A DNA stretch of 64,000 nucleotides from Kutzneria sp044547355 (GTDB lineage: Bacteria; Actinomycetota; Actinomycetes; Mycobacteriales; Pseudonocardiaceae): positions 60,876 through 124,875 of the forward strand of contig NZ_JBIUAG010000033.1 in assembly GCF_044547355.1 (NCBI RefSeq), given 5' to 3'. A program made the position numbers and the translations under genes. The notes beneath the pieces are model-generated. The model did not search any database, had not been told where the DNA came from, and saw only the letters and a list, made by a program, of their open reading frames with translations. This document shows positions 20,201 to 32,200 of this stretch, in pieces. Within the stretch, counting starts at the first letter, position 1. Each line of letters starts with the position of its first letter.

Positions 20201-23200
20201 GGGCGGCCTGCTCGTCGCGCATCACCTCGGGCTTGAGCACGTTGGGCAGGAAGTCGGAGGCCTCCCAACGATTGCGGTCGGCCACGGCCTTGGCCAGCCG
20301 CTCCTGGGCGGCGCGCACCTTGCCGTCGTAGATGTCCGGCCGGGCGGCGTCCCGGTCCAGGTCGAGCATCTTGCGCACGGCGTCGGAGCGCTCGGGGTCG
20401 CGGGCATAGGTCTGGCGCATGTCGTTGAGGGACTGGCGATCCAGCCCGTACAGCGACGCCTCGAACGACCGCAACGGCGTGCCCTCGTGCGCCGGACCGA
20501 AACCACCGGGCACAACCATGTCCATGTCCGGCGCCGTTGTCGCCGGGCCCTTGCGCATGAACGGACGCTCCGGCTCGGGCCGGGGCTCCGGCACGTGCTC
20601 GGAAGCCGTCGACTCGTGGTCGGAAGCCGTCGACTCATGTTCCGACGGCGTCGGCTCGTGCTCACTGGGCGCGGGCAACGGCTCGGGGTTGGGCTGCGAC
20701 TCGAGGTCGTGTTGGGGCGCGAAGGCGGCCTCGTCGCCGACCCTGATCTCCCGCACCTGGCCGTAAAGCCGGTCCAGGTGCTCGGTCGGGTAGCCGCCGA
20801 TGCGGGCGTCCCGGATCAGGTCGGTGACGTGGTCCTCGATGCGCGCGACGTCATCGGGGGTGAGCTTGTCCCAGCCGTGGGCCCGCGGGTCCTCCGGCAG
20901 GTGCAGCGCGTACGCAGTGAGGGCGTCCCTCCGGTCGAACCGCAACCGGTGCAGCTCGATGTTCAGGTCGGCCTCGTGCTCCCGCAGCTGCGCCCGCTCG
21001 GCGTCCCGCCGCGCCTCGTTGCGACGCATCAGGTCGGTCTTCCAGGCGTCCGGCAACCGGTCTTCGAGCCGCCTCAGGTCGCCGATCTGGCGCTTCGTCT
21101 CGCCGATCTCCCGCTCGAGGTCGCGCACGTGCTGCTCAAGACCGCCGGCCTTCTGCGTGATGCCGTGGTACCGGGTCATCTGGTCGATCTCGTAGGACCG
21201 GTCCGGGTTGTCGGCGTGTTCGTCGGCCAGCGCCCGCAACTGCTCAGGGGACTTGCCGAACAGCGAGGCCTTGAACGCCGCGTGCGCCTGGCGGTCGGAG
21301 AGCCGAACCCCCTCCGGCTCCGGCTCCTGCTGCTGGGCCTCTTCCTGCTGGGCCCGTTCCTGCTCGATCCTCTGCTGCTCAGCCCTTTCCGCCGCCTCCT
21401 GGCGTTCCTGGAACTCCCGGATCTGGGCGTCCCGCTCACGGTTGCGGTCGGACGCCGCCTGCACGTCGTCGGTCAGCTGCTGCATCCGCCGCAGCTTCTG
21501 GTGCAGGTCCGCGGCCTGGGCGAAGCGGTTGGCGTACTCCGGCCGCTCGGACAGCTCCAGCCCGAGCTTCGTCCGGTCCACCAGGTCCTGGGCCTGGCGG
21601 ATCTGCTCGTCGAGCTTGGCGTGGTCGACCGGGCCGTCGCCGAAGTAGCGGTTGAACAGGCCGGTGAAGCCGGTGTTCGCCGCCTTGCCGGCCTGGAAGT
21701 TCTCCAGTGCCTCGGTCGCCTCGGCCAGCGTCGTGCGCAGCCCGTCGACGCCCCGCAGGGAGGCCTGGGTGATCGTGGTGCGCGCCACCGGCTCGTTCTG
21801 CACCCGCTCGTGCAGTTCGCGCAGCCGCGAGGAGTCGAACCCGGCCCGCTCGGCCGCCTCCACCTGCCCGGCCAAGTGCTCGTCGAGCTGGCGGAGGGCG
21901 TTCGGGCCGACCTTCTCCAGCCGGTCGGCGTGCTCGCCGGCCACGTACTGGTCGACGGCGTGCATCAGGCCGAGCTTCTGCCCGTTGTCCCGCAGCTGCG
22001 TGAGCTGCCGGTTGACGGTGTCGAGCCGGCCCTGGAGCTTCTTGATCTCCAACTGGCGGGTGGCCTCGGCCGCGCGCTCGGCCTGCGTCCGGATGACCTT
22101 CGGCTTCCAGATGCCCGCGCGCTGCGCGGTCCTGATCCGGTTGTCGAGGTCCGCGGCGCGGCGCATCAGGTGATCGGCGAACCCCTGCGGGCCGCCCTCG
22201 TGCTCGGTCGCCCGCTTGAGCAGTTGGGTCCGCTGCGCGAGATCGGTGACGGAGCGGTCGTGGCCGTCGGCGACATCGTCGACGATGTGGCTCACCTCGT
22301 CGGCGGACCGGCCGCCCAGCCAGGCCTCCAGGCCGTCGAGCATCTCCTGGTGGGACTGCTCGCCGAGCGCGGAGTAGCGGCCGTCCTGGGCGTGGATCTC
22401 CACCTGCGGCCCGTCGGCCGGGCCATGGTGCGCCTGCTCGCCGCCGCGGTCGACGACGACGTGCACGCCGAGCGCGTCGGCCACGGTCTCGGGCAGCCGC
22501 CGGCCCACGACGGAGTCATGCCAGGACGGCGTCCGCAGGCCGTGGCCGACCAGGTCGGCCGAGGTCGGCATGGTGTTGTGCTCGACCACGGACTCGGTGA
22601 CGTGGTCGACGATCTCGCGGTCGCCCGGGGTCAGGTCCGGGCCGTCCAGCGCGGCCCGCACGATCTTCCAGCGCCGGGCCGACGGGGTGGCCAGGTCGTT
22701 GGCCAGCGCCGCGCGCCACTGCTGGGTCCGGGCTTCCTCGCCGAGACCGGGCTGGTGCGGAGGTTCCAGGTCCGGCGCGAACTTCTCCAGCGTCGGCCGG
22801 TCGATGTGCTCGGCGGCCCAGTGCGACAGGCCCTGCGGGCTGAGCTCCGCATAGTCGAACTGGTGCGGATTCTGCGCGACCTTGGTGGCCACGGCGTCGG
22901 TCGCGGCGTCCACGGCCTCCCGGCCGCCGAACGGCGACGCGTGCTCGACCGGCGCGTGCTGCATCGCCGAGCTGCGCAGGATCGACTCCACCAGCCCATT
23001 GCCGTCCAAAGTGGACTGATGCGGCTGCTTCTGGCGGTTCTCCGGCTGCTGGCGCTCGGGCGGAGTCTCGACGTGATGCTCGCCCGCGTCGAACCCGCCC
23101 GGGACACGGAAGGTGTCGGCCGACGGGGCGCTGGTCGATTGGTGCCCCTCGACCGCCGGCCCGTGGCCGGCGTCGGCCAGCGCGCGGGCCGCTTCCTGGT

Positions 23201-26200
23201 CGCCGTCGCGCGCCATGCGGGTCAGGTGCTCGGCAGCCAATGCGTTGCCGTCACGGGAAAGATGCGACAGGCCGTCCACATCACCCAGGTCGGCCAGGTG
23301 GTGCACGGCATCCCGGTTGCCGTTGCCGGCCAGGTCGCGCAGCGCGGTGCCCGCGCCGACGACGCCCCGATCGGCCAAGTCGCGCAACGTGTTCACGTCG
23401 CCGGCGTCCCGAACCTGGTGCAGCGCACCCTGATCACCCTGGCCGGCCAGGTGCCTGACGGCCGCGTAGCCGGTGGGGTCGCCGTGCAGCGCCTGGTCCT
23501 GCGCGGCCCGGATCTGCTTGAGCTGGTCGGTGAAGTCGAGGAAGCTCCGCAGGTGTTCGGTCGGGTGGCCGCCCTCCCCCGCGTGCTCTATCTGCTGCTC
23601 GACGTGGCTGCGCACGGCGTCCAGATCGGCGTCGCCGTAATGCCGCCAGCCGTAGGCGGTCGGGTCGTCGGGCAGCCGCAGCGCGTTCACGGTGAGCGCC
23701 GCGTCGCGATCGCCGGTGAGCTGGGCGACCCGGTTCTCATAGAACTCGACCTGCTGGTCGAGCCGCTCCTGGCGGACGGCGTCCTGCTCCCGCGCCTCAT
23801 CGGTCTTGAAGAAGTTGGCAAACACGCTCGAGTCGGCCCAGCGGTCACGGTTGGCGTTCGCCTCGGCCAGCCGCTCCTGGGCGATCCGCAGCCGGCGGTC
23901 CAGGATGTCGGGCTGCCCGGCGTTCCGGTCCAGGTCGAGCATCCGCCGCACCGCGGCCGAGCGCTGGGGGTCGCCGGCGTAGGTCTGGCGCATGTCGTTG
24001 AGGGACTGGCGATCCAGCCCGTACAGCGACGCCTCGAACGACCGCAACGGCGTGCCCTCGTGCGCCGGACCGAAACCACCGGGCACAACCATGTCCATGT
24101 CCGGCGCCGTTGTCGCCGGACCCTTGCGCATGAACGGACGCTCCGGCTCATGCTCAGAAGGCGTTGATTCGTGCTCAGAAGGCGTCGACTCGTGTTCCGA
24201 CGGCGTCGATTCGTGGTGAGACAGCGTCGATCCGTGCTCGGAGGGCGCGGGCTCCGGGACGGTGTTGTGCGCCAGGTACTCGGGGGCCTCGTCCTCGACC
24301 CGCATGTCCCGCAACTGGCCGTACAGCCGGTCCAGGTGCTCGGTCGGGTAACCGCCCACGCGGGCGTCGTGGATCAGATCGGAGACGTGGTCCTCGATGT
24401 CGGCGGCGTCGCGGGGCGGGATGCTTTCCCAGCCGGGATGCCTCGGATCGGCCGGCAGGTGCAGGGCGTACGTCGTCAGCGCGTCCAGCTTGTCGTACTC
24501 CAGCCGGCGCAGCTCGCTGGTGAGCGCGTCCTCGTGCCGCCGCAACTGTTGCTGCTCGGTCTCCCGTTCCCGCTGGTCGCGCAGCCGCAGATCCGACTTC
24601 CACGCGTCCGGCAGCACGTCCCGGACCTGCCTGAGGTCGCGGGCCTGGCGGTTGGTGTCACCGATCTCCCGCCGCAGGTCCTCGAGATGCTGCCCGAGGC
24701 CGCCCGGCTTCTGGGCGATCTCGTGGTAGCGCGACATCTCCTGGATCTCGGCCGCCCGATCCGGGTCGTGGGCGTGCTCGTCGGCCAGCGCCCGCAGCTC
24801 CTCGGGCGACTTGCCGAACAGCGAGGCCCGGAACGCCGCGTGGGCCTGCCGCGGCGAGATCTGCGGCTGGTGGAGATCGGACGCCGCGTCATCGTGCCGC
24901 GACGAGGTGTCGGATTCGGTGTCGTGCGGCGCGTGGAGATCGTCGTCGGCGTGCCGGGAAGGCCCGGCGACCGGCTGGTCCGTCTCGGCCTGGCGGTCCT
25001 TGATCTCCTGGATCTGGGCCTCCAGCGCGTGCCGGCGGTCCGTGGACTCCTGCACCTGCTGCTGGATTCGCTGCAGCCGGTCCATCTTCTCGCGCATCTG
25101 CGCGGCCTGCTCGAAGCGGCTGCGGTAGTCCGGGTGGTCGACCAGCGACAGGTCGTGGCGGGCACTGTCCACAAGCGACTGCGCCTCGCGGATCTTCGCG
25201 TCGAAGTCGGTGTGGTCGGCCTCGCCGCCGAACAGGCGGTTGAAGAAGCCGCCGATGCCGGTGTGGGTCGACTTGCCGGCGCGGTAGTTGTCCAGCGCCT
25301 CGGTCGCGTCGTCCAAAGTGGACTGAAGGCCGTCCCGGCCGCGCAGCGTGACCTGGGCGATGACCCGGCGCGCGGCCGGCTCGTTCTGCACCCGCTCGTT
25401 CAGCCGGCGCAGCTCGGTCGAGTCGAAGCCGGCCTTCTCGGCCGCCTCGATCTGCTGGGACAGGTGGTCGCCGAGCTGGTGGAGCAGGTTGGGCCCGAGC
25501 TGCTTGAGGTTCGCGGCGTCCGGGCCGGCCACGTACTTGTCGACGGTGTGCATCAGGCCGAGCTCGGGCCCGGCGTTGCGCAGCACCTCGATCTGCCGGT
25601 TGGTGTCCCGGCGCAGCTCCTCGAGCTGCTCGACCTGCTGCCGGCGGCCGGCCGCGGCCTCGCGCTCGTCCTTGCCCCGGAACACGTCGAACTTCCAGGC
25701 GTCCTTGGACCGCGTCTCCTTGATCCGCCGGTCCAGATCGGCGGCCCGCTCCAGCAGTTCGTTCATGTGGCCCTGCGGGCCGTCCGGGTGCGCGGCGGCG
25801 ACCTTGAGCTTCTGCATCCGCTGCGTGAGGTTGAACAGGCCCTCGTCCTGGCCGCCGCGCACGAGATCGACGACCCGCTCGCCGACCTGCTCGGAGGACT
25901 TGCCGGTCAGCCAGGCCCGCATGCCGTCGAGCATGTCCTGGCGCGTCGGCTCGCCGAGCGCCTGGTACTGGCCCTCGTGCGACCGGATGTCCACCTGCGG
26001 CGCGAACGCCCGCCCGTGATGGGTCTGCTCGCCGTTGTGGTCCACGGTCAGGCGCACGTCCAACGCGTGCGCCACCGTGTCCGGCAGGCGCCGGCCGACG
26101 TGCGAGTCGTTCCACGACGGGGTCCGCAGGCCCTTGGCGACCAGATCGGCCGAGGTCGGCAGGGCGTTGTGCTCGGTGACGTTCTCGCTGACGTGGTCGA

Positions 26201-29200
26201 GGATCTCGCGGTCGCCCCGGGTCAGGTCCGGGCCGTCGGCCGCCGCGCGCACGATCTGCCACCGCTTGGCCGACGGCGTCGCCAGGTCGTCGGCCAGCGC
26301 CGACCGCCACTGCCGCAGCTTGTCCTCGTTGCCGAGCCCCTGCTGGCGCGGCTCCAGGTCCGGCGCGAACTTCTCCAGGCTGCGCTGGTCGACGTGCTCG
26401 GCCGCCCACCGCGAGATGCCCTGCGACGTCAACTCCGGGAACTCGAACCGGCGGGGGTTCTGCCGAACCTTGTTCACCACCGAGTCCACAGTGGACCGGA
26501 CTCCGTCCCGGCCGACGAACGGCGCCGCGTGCTCGAGCCGAACCTGTTGGAAGGCCGAACTGCGCAGCACGGACTCCACGAGTCCGACGCCGTCGGCGGT
26601 CGGCTGGTGCCACTGCGACGGACGGCCGGCCACGAGCTCGGGCTCGAGGGCGCCCGGGACGTGGAAGTCCGTCGTCGGGGCGTTGCCGGAGTGGTGGCCG
26701 GCGTCCGGGTCGACCGGGCGGTGGCTGTCCGGCCCGAGGGCGTCGACGGCCGGCTGGTGCTGGTCGTCGGCCAGCTGCCGGAGGCTGTCGTAGGCGTGCC
26801 GCTGCTGGCTGTTGGCCGCGAGGTCGACCAGCGTGGGAACGTCCTTGCGCTCGGCGATGTGGTCGATGGCCTCGGTGTCGCCGCGTTCGGCGAACTGCTT
26901 GACCTTGTCGTAGGCCGGCAGCGAGCCCTGCCGGCTCGCGTCGACCAGGTCCCGGACGTCGCCACGGTCGGCCAGATGGTCGGCCGCCGGCGCGTTTCCT
27001 TGCCCAGCCAGGTTTTTGATGCCCTCGTGGCCGGCCGGGTTGCCGCGGTCGGCGATCTCGCCGAGCGCCGCCACGTCGCCGCGGTCGACAAAGCCGCGCA
27101 CGGCCTCGTCGTTCCCGTTGCCGGCCAGGTCGACCAGCCGGTCACGCGCGCCGCTGTTGCCGCGGCGGGCGAAGGCGTCCAGCGCCGGCACGTTGTCGTC
27201 GCTGCCGAGCCGGTGCATCAGCGACTGCGCCACCTCGTGCGGGCCGGGGTTGCGGTGCGCCAGCTCGTCCAGCACGTCGATCGGCCGGCGATCTCCCAGC
27301 TCTGCCAACGGATTGTGCTCGCCGGCGCGCACAAGCCCGTGCACCGCGTGCACATCGCCGTCGCCGGCCAGGTCGACCAGGGCCCGGTGCGCGTTCGCGT
27401 CGCCGCCGCGGGCCTGGTCGGTCAGCGTGGTCATGGCATCGCGGTTGCCCTCGCCGGCGAGCTTGACCACCGCGTCGTGGTCGCCGCCCGCCGCCCGCTC
27501 GTACACCGACGGTCCGGTGTCGGGCTGCTGCCCGTCGTGCAGCCGCGACCACGGCGTGTCCCGGACGATCGCACCCGACTGGTCCAGATTCCGTTCCAGC
27601 AGCCAGAGTTCGCGCGGGGTGATCGCCGCGTCGGCCCGGTGCACGCCCTCGGTCATCAGACCCCGGTTCGAGTCCGACACCACCCGGTTGCGGACCGGGG
27701 CGACGTCGTGCCGGGTGTTCGTCTTCGGGTCCAGGCCCTGGTGCTGCGAGCCGTGGGCCTTGTCCTGGAAGACCACCTTGTCGTTCTGGTAGTGGTCGTA
27801 GAAGCCCAGGGTGTGGCCCAGCTCGTGGGCCAGCGTGTGGTCGGTGTCCTGCCCGGTCCAGCCCAGCTGGTGCGGGCGGGCCCCGTCGGGCAGCGTGTTG
27901 ACGGTGATGTGCTCGCCCTGGTCCTTGCCGACGAACTCGGCCCGCACGTGCAGCTGGTCGCCGCTGGGCAGCCGGTTTCCCTGGTTGTAGAAGCGGTCGA
28001 CGCCGCGCTGCATGCCCTTCTCGATGTTGTCGACCACGTGCTTGGGCGTCCCCGGCGGAACGTCGAGGTGCACCTTGACGGTGAACTCCTTGACCCACTT
28101 GTTCGGCTGCACCTCCATCCGCCGCACGTCGTAGGTCGTCGACGGGCGCTCGGCGTTCAGCGTGACCTTCGGGCCCTGGTCGGTCATCTCGATCCGGGAG
28201 TCGGTCAGCACGGCCGGCCGCTCCACGTCCACAGTGGACTTGGCGTTCTCGTAGGCCGGCGTGCCCCGCAGGTTCGACCACTGGTCGGCGTGCACCGGGT
28301 CCTTCGGCGCCATCCAGTCCGCGGTCTCGGCCTCGCTGTGCCGCCAGCTCTCGTCGGCGGAGACCCGCTTGACCGGGCCGTTGTTCGGCTCGGGCGTGTG
28401 GTCGACCGGCTCCGGCGACCGGTCGCCGGTGTGCGGGGTCGGCGCGCCGGTCGAGTGGTGCGTGCCGCCGCCGTTCGCCGGCGGCACAACGTCGTTCGGG
28501 CGAATGTGGGTCAGGTCGGGCACGCGGTTCGGGCCGTCGACCGGCACCAGCTTGCTGAAGCCGTCCGGCGTGAGGTGCAGGCCGGCGGCCGACGGCTCGA
28601 CCAGGCCGGCCTTCTGCAGATCCTTGAACCCCTTGTCGAACTGGGCCTTGGTGAGGTCGAACGCGGACAGCGTCTGGGCCTCGTTCTTGTGGTCGGGCAG
28701 TTCCCGGAAGCCCTTGGAGAAGGCCAGCACCTTGGCGATCTTCTCGGCGTGCTCGGACGGGGCCTTGCCCATGGCGTCGCGCAGCTTCTGCGACACGTCC
28801 GGCGCGTGCAGGTCGAGCAGGTCGTGCACCGGCGTCTGCGGCCGCGGCGGCTCGTGCGGCTCCAGGTCGCGCGGGCCCTGCGTGCCGGCCGGGCCGTGCG
28901 CGTTGCGGGACTCCGGCGGCGGGCCGTAGGACTGCGGGTCGTTCCACTTGTCCATCCACGGCCGGATCGCCGCGGTGGCCTCGGGATCGGTCTCCAGCCG
29001 GCTCAGCTTCTCGAGCTGCTCCTCCAGCTTGGCCCGCCGGTCCTGGATGTCGGCGAGCTCGCGCTCCAGGTCGGGGAGGGGCCGGCCGTGGTAGTCGCCC
29101 TCCTCCAGCTGGCGGTGGGCGTCGTCGATCTCCTTCTGGATGCCCTGTTCGCGCTTGCGGACGATGTCGTGGAACGCGTCGTGCCGGTCGCCGTTGCGCA

Positions 29201-32200
29201 CGTGCGCCTTGGCCGTCTCGACCAGGCGCGCCTTCATCAGGTCCAGCACCCGCTGGTCGCTGAGGTGGTGCAGGTTGCTGCCGTCGAGGTTGGCGCCCTT
29301 GTACTCGTTGACCCGGTCGCCCAGCGCCTGGTCCACGTGGTGGGCGATGTCGCCGCCGTCGTGGCCGGGCTTGACGTCGATCAGGTGCGACGCGTCCAGG
29401 AAGTCGATCATGTCCTGGGCGACCTTCTTGACGCTGTCCTCGCCGTGCTTGGTGCGGGTGAGGATGGTCTTCGCCTTGTCCGCGCGCAGGTCCTCCAGCG
29501 ACAGCAAGTCGATGTGCTTGCCACGGCCGCCCGGGCCCATCGACATGGACTCGGTGCGCGGGCGGTCGCCCGGCACCGCGGACAGCGACACCTCGTGCCC
29601 CATCCAGTTGTCCGTGCCGATGGTCAGCGGCGAGCCGACCGGGTGCAGCTGCTCGATCTTGCCGCCGTTGTCGACCGTGTTGTTCTTGCGGTCCACGTGG
29701 TACTCGTTGACCTTGCTCGGCACCGAGGTCTCGTTGATCGACTTCAGCACCGCGGCGCCCTTGCCGCCGTCGTCGAAGTTGTGGATGCCGCTGTCCTTGC
29801 CGGCGACCCGGAAGTCCAGGTCGCCCACCGGCCGCAGGCCGCCGTGGAAGCCCAGCGCCGCGCCGCCGGACAGGTAGGGCTTCAGGCCCAGCTTCTCCAC
29901 CGACTCCACGAAGTCCGCCGCCACCCGCTCGCGCGGCCGCACCACCTTCGGTTCCGTGCCCGGGGCCCGCTCGATCGGCTCCCGCAGCTCCTGGAGGTTC
30001 CTGGTGTCGTGCGCCGTGCCGTCGTGCTTCTCGTCGAAGCCGCGCTGACGGTCCACAGTGGATTGATTGTTGGCGTGCGCCGGCAGGTCCGCGAACTTCG
30101 GCTGCGGGGCGGAGGTGGAGTGGTTCCCCCCGCCCGCCGGCTCCTTCCGCGTGGCCTCGTGGTCCTTGGGCGGGAGCGCGCCGTCGTGCTCGGTCTTCGG
30201 GCGCGGCGTGGCGTCGTCCTCGGTCCGGGCCCTGCGGTTCGGCGCCTCCGTGCGGTTCTTCGGACCGGTCGTGTCGGTCCGGTCCCCGCCCCGGGTCTTC
30301 GGGCCGGTGTCCGGCGTGGCGGTCCGTTCGTTGGTGGAGCCCCGGTCGTTGTCGTTGGCCCGGCTGGTGGACGGCGTCTCGTGCGGCTGGCCACCCATGA
30401 CCACCGGCGGCGGCACGGCTTCGTTCTCGTGCGGGGCAACGGTTTCGCGCGGCGCAGGCGTCTCGTGCGCGACGACGGGCTCGTGCGACACCGGCGTTTC
30501 GCGCGGCGCGGGGGTCTCGTGCGGCAGCGGCGTTTCTTGCGGCGTGGGCGTTTCGTGCGGCGCGGCCGGCTGCTGGGTGGTGGTGTCGTCCTTCGGCAGG
30601 CCGCTCTCGGTGGTGATCTTCGGCGCGTCGGTCCGGGTGTCCGGGGTTTGGTCGCCGCCGACCGGGCGGTCCGAGCTGCGCGGCGGAGGCGTGGCCGACG
30701 ACGGCGTGGCGGTGTTGGTCGTGCCCCGGCTCGGCGGCGGCGTCGCGCTGGTGCCCCGGTCGCCGCCGGTGGTGTCCCGGTTGCCGCTTGTCACTGCGTC
30801 GTGCTGCTGGCCGCCCATCGCCACCGGAGGCGGCGTGCTTTCGTGCTGCTGCACCGGCGGCGGCGTGCTCTCATGCTGCTCGATCGGCGGCGGCGTGCTC
30901 TGATGCTGCTGCACCGGCGGCGGCGTGCTCTGGTGCTGCTCGACCGGCGGCGGGGCCTGCACGTGCTCGGCCGGCGGCGGAGTCTGGATGTGTTGGGGCG
31001 CAGGGGTTTCGGTGCTGTGCTGCACCGACGGCTGGTTCTGCTGCACCGGCGGCGGGGCCTCGTGGGAGGTCACCGGGGGCGGAGCCTCGTGGGAGGTGAC
31101 CGGCGGTGCTTCGTGAGAGGTCACCGGCGGCGGAGTCTGGTGCGTGGCAGGCGGGTTCTGGCCCTGCGCACGCGGCGGAGCCTCCTGGTGCTGGACCGGC
31201 GGCGTGGCGCCACGGGTAGGAGGCGGCGTGGTCGAGGACGACGAGCCATCCTGACTGCCACGCGGCGACGGGGTGCTGCCCTGATTCTGTTGCATGGGCG
31301 GAGGAACCGCCTCGTTGTGCTGCTGCACGGGCGGCGGAACGCTGCCCTGCTCGACGGGCGGAGGCGTGCTGTTGTGCTCCGTGGGCGCAGCAGTGCTGTC
31401 ATGGGCAACCGGCGGCGGAACATTGGACGAGCCACTGCTGTGCTCCACCGGCGGCGGAGTGCTCCCGGAACTGCTGTGCTCCACCGGCGGCGGAACGTTG
31501 GAGGAACCGCTGCTGTGCTCCACGGGCGGCGGAGTGTTGCGGGAACCGCCGCTGTGCTCGACCGGGGGTGGGGTGTTCTGCGAACCGGAGTTGCCCTCGT
31601 TCGTGGGCACGTGGGTGGTGCTGTTGCCACCGGTGGTCGACGGGTTGGAGCCGCCGGTGCTGGGCGGCGGGCCCTCCAGGCCTTCCAGGCCGGAGTGGTT
31701 GCCGTTGCCGTTGGCGAACGCGTTGTCGCCGCCGGTGGTGAAGTCGTTGCCGTGCTCGCCGGGGGGCGGGAACTCGGTGCTGAGGTTGGGCTTGTTGAAG
31801 TCGCCGCCGTCGAAGTGCACGTTGTCCACGTCGCCGACGTGGATCTCGCCCATGTGCGGGGTGTCGCCGCCGTGACCCCGCCGACCGCCGCCGCCGAGGG
31901 CGCCGGCCAGGCCGGAGGTGAGGCCGTAGCCGAGGTTGGCGTCGTCGCCGTTCATCAGGTTGCTGATCTCGGTCATGCCGAGGCCGGTGGCGCCGCCGGC
32001 GAACAGCTGGCCGCCGAACGTGTCGCCGAAGCCGGTGGTCTTGAACTTGTTGAGGCCCATGCCCAGACCGCCGCCGAGGGCGCCGCCGATCGCGCCCATC
32101 TCGGCGGCGCTGAGGGTGTTGCCCCAGTTCCACGAGAAGTCGTCGCCGTTGAGCTTGGCCTTGATCGCCTGGATGGCCTGGATGGCGACGTCCAGGGCGA

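Noticed and set aside
30822..31140. CRISPR-like array (30-bp repeats)
   Set aside because: Repeats are directly contiguous with no unique spacers, keep the reading frame and encode Pro-rich peptides.
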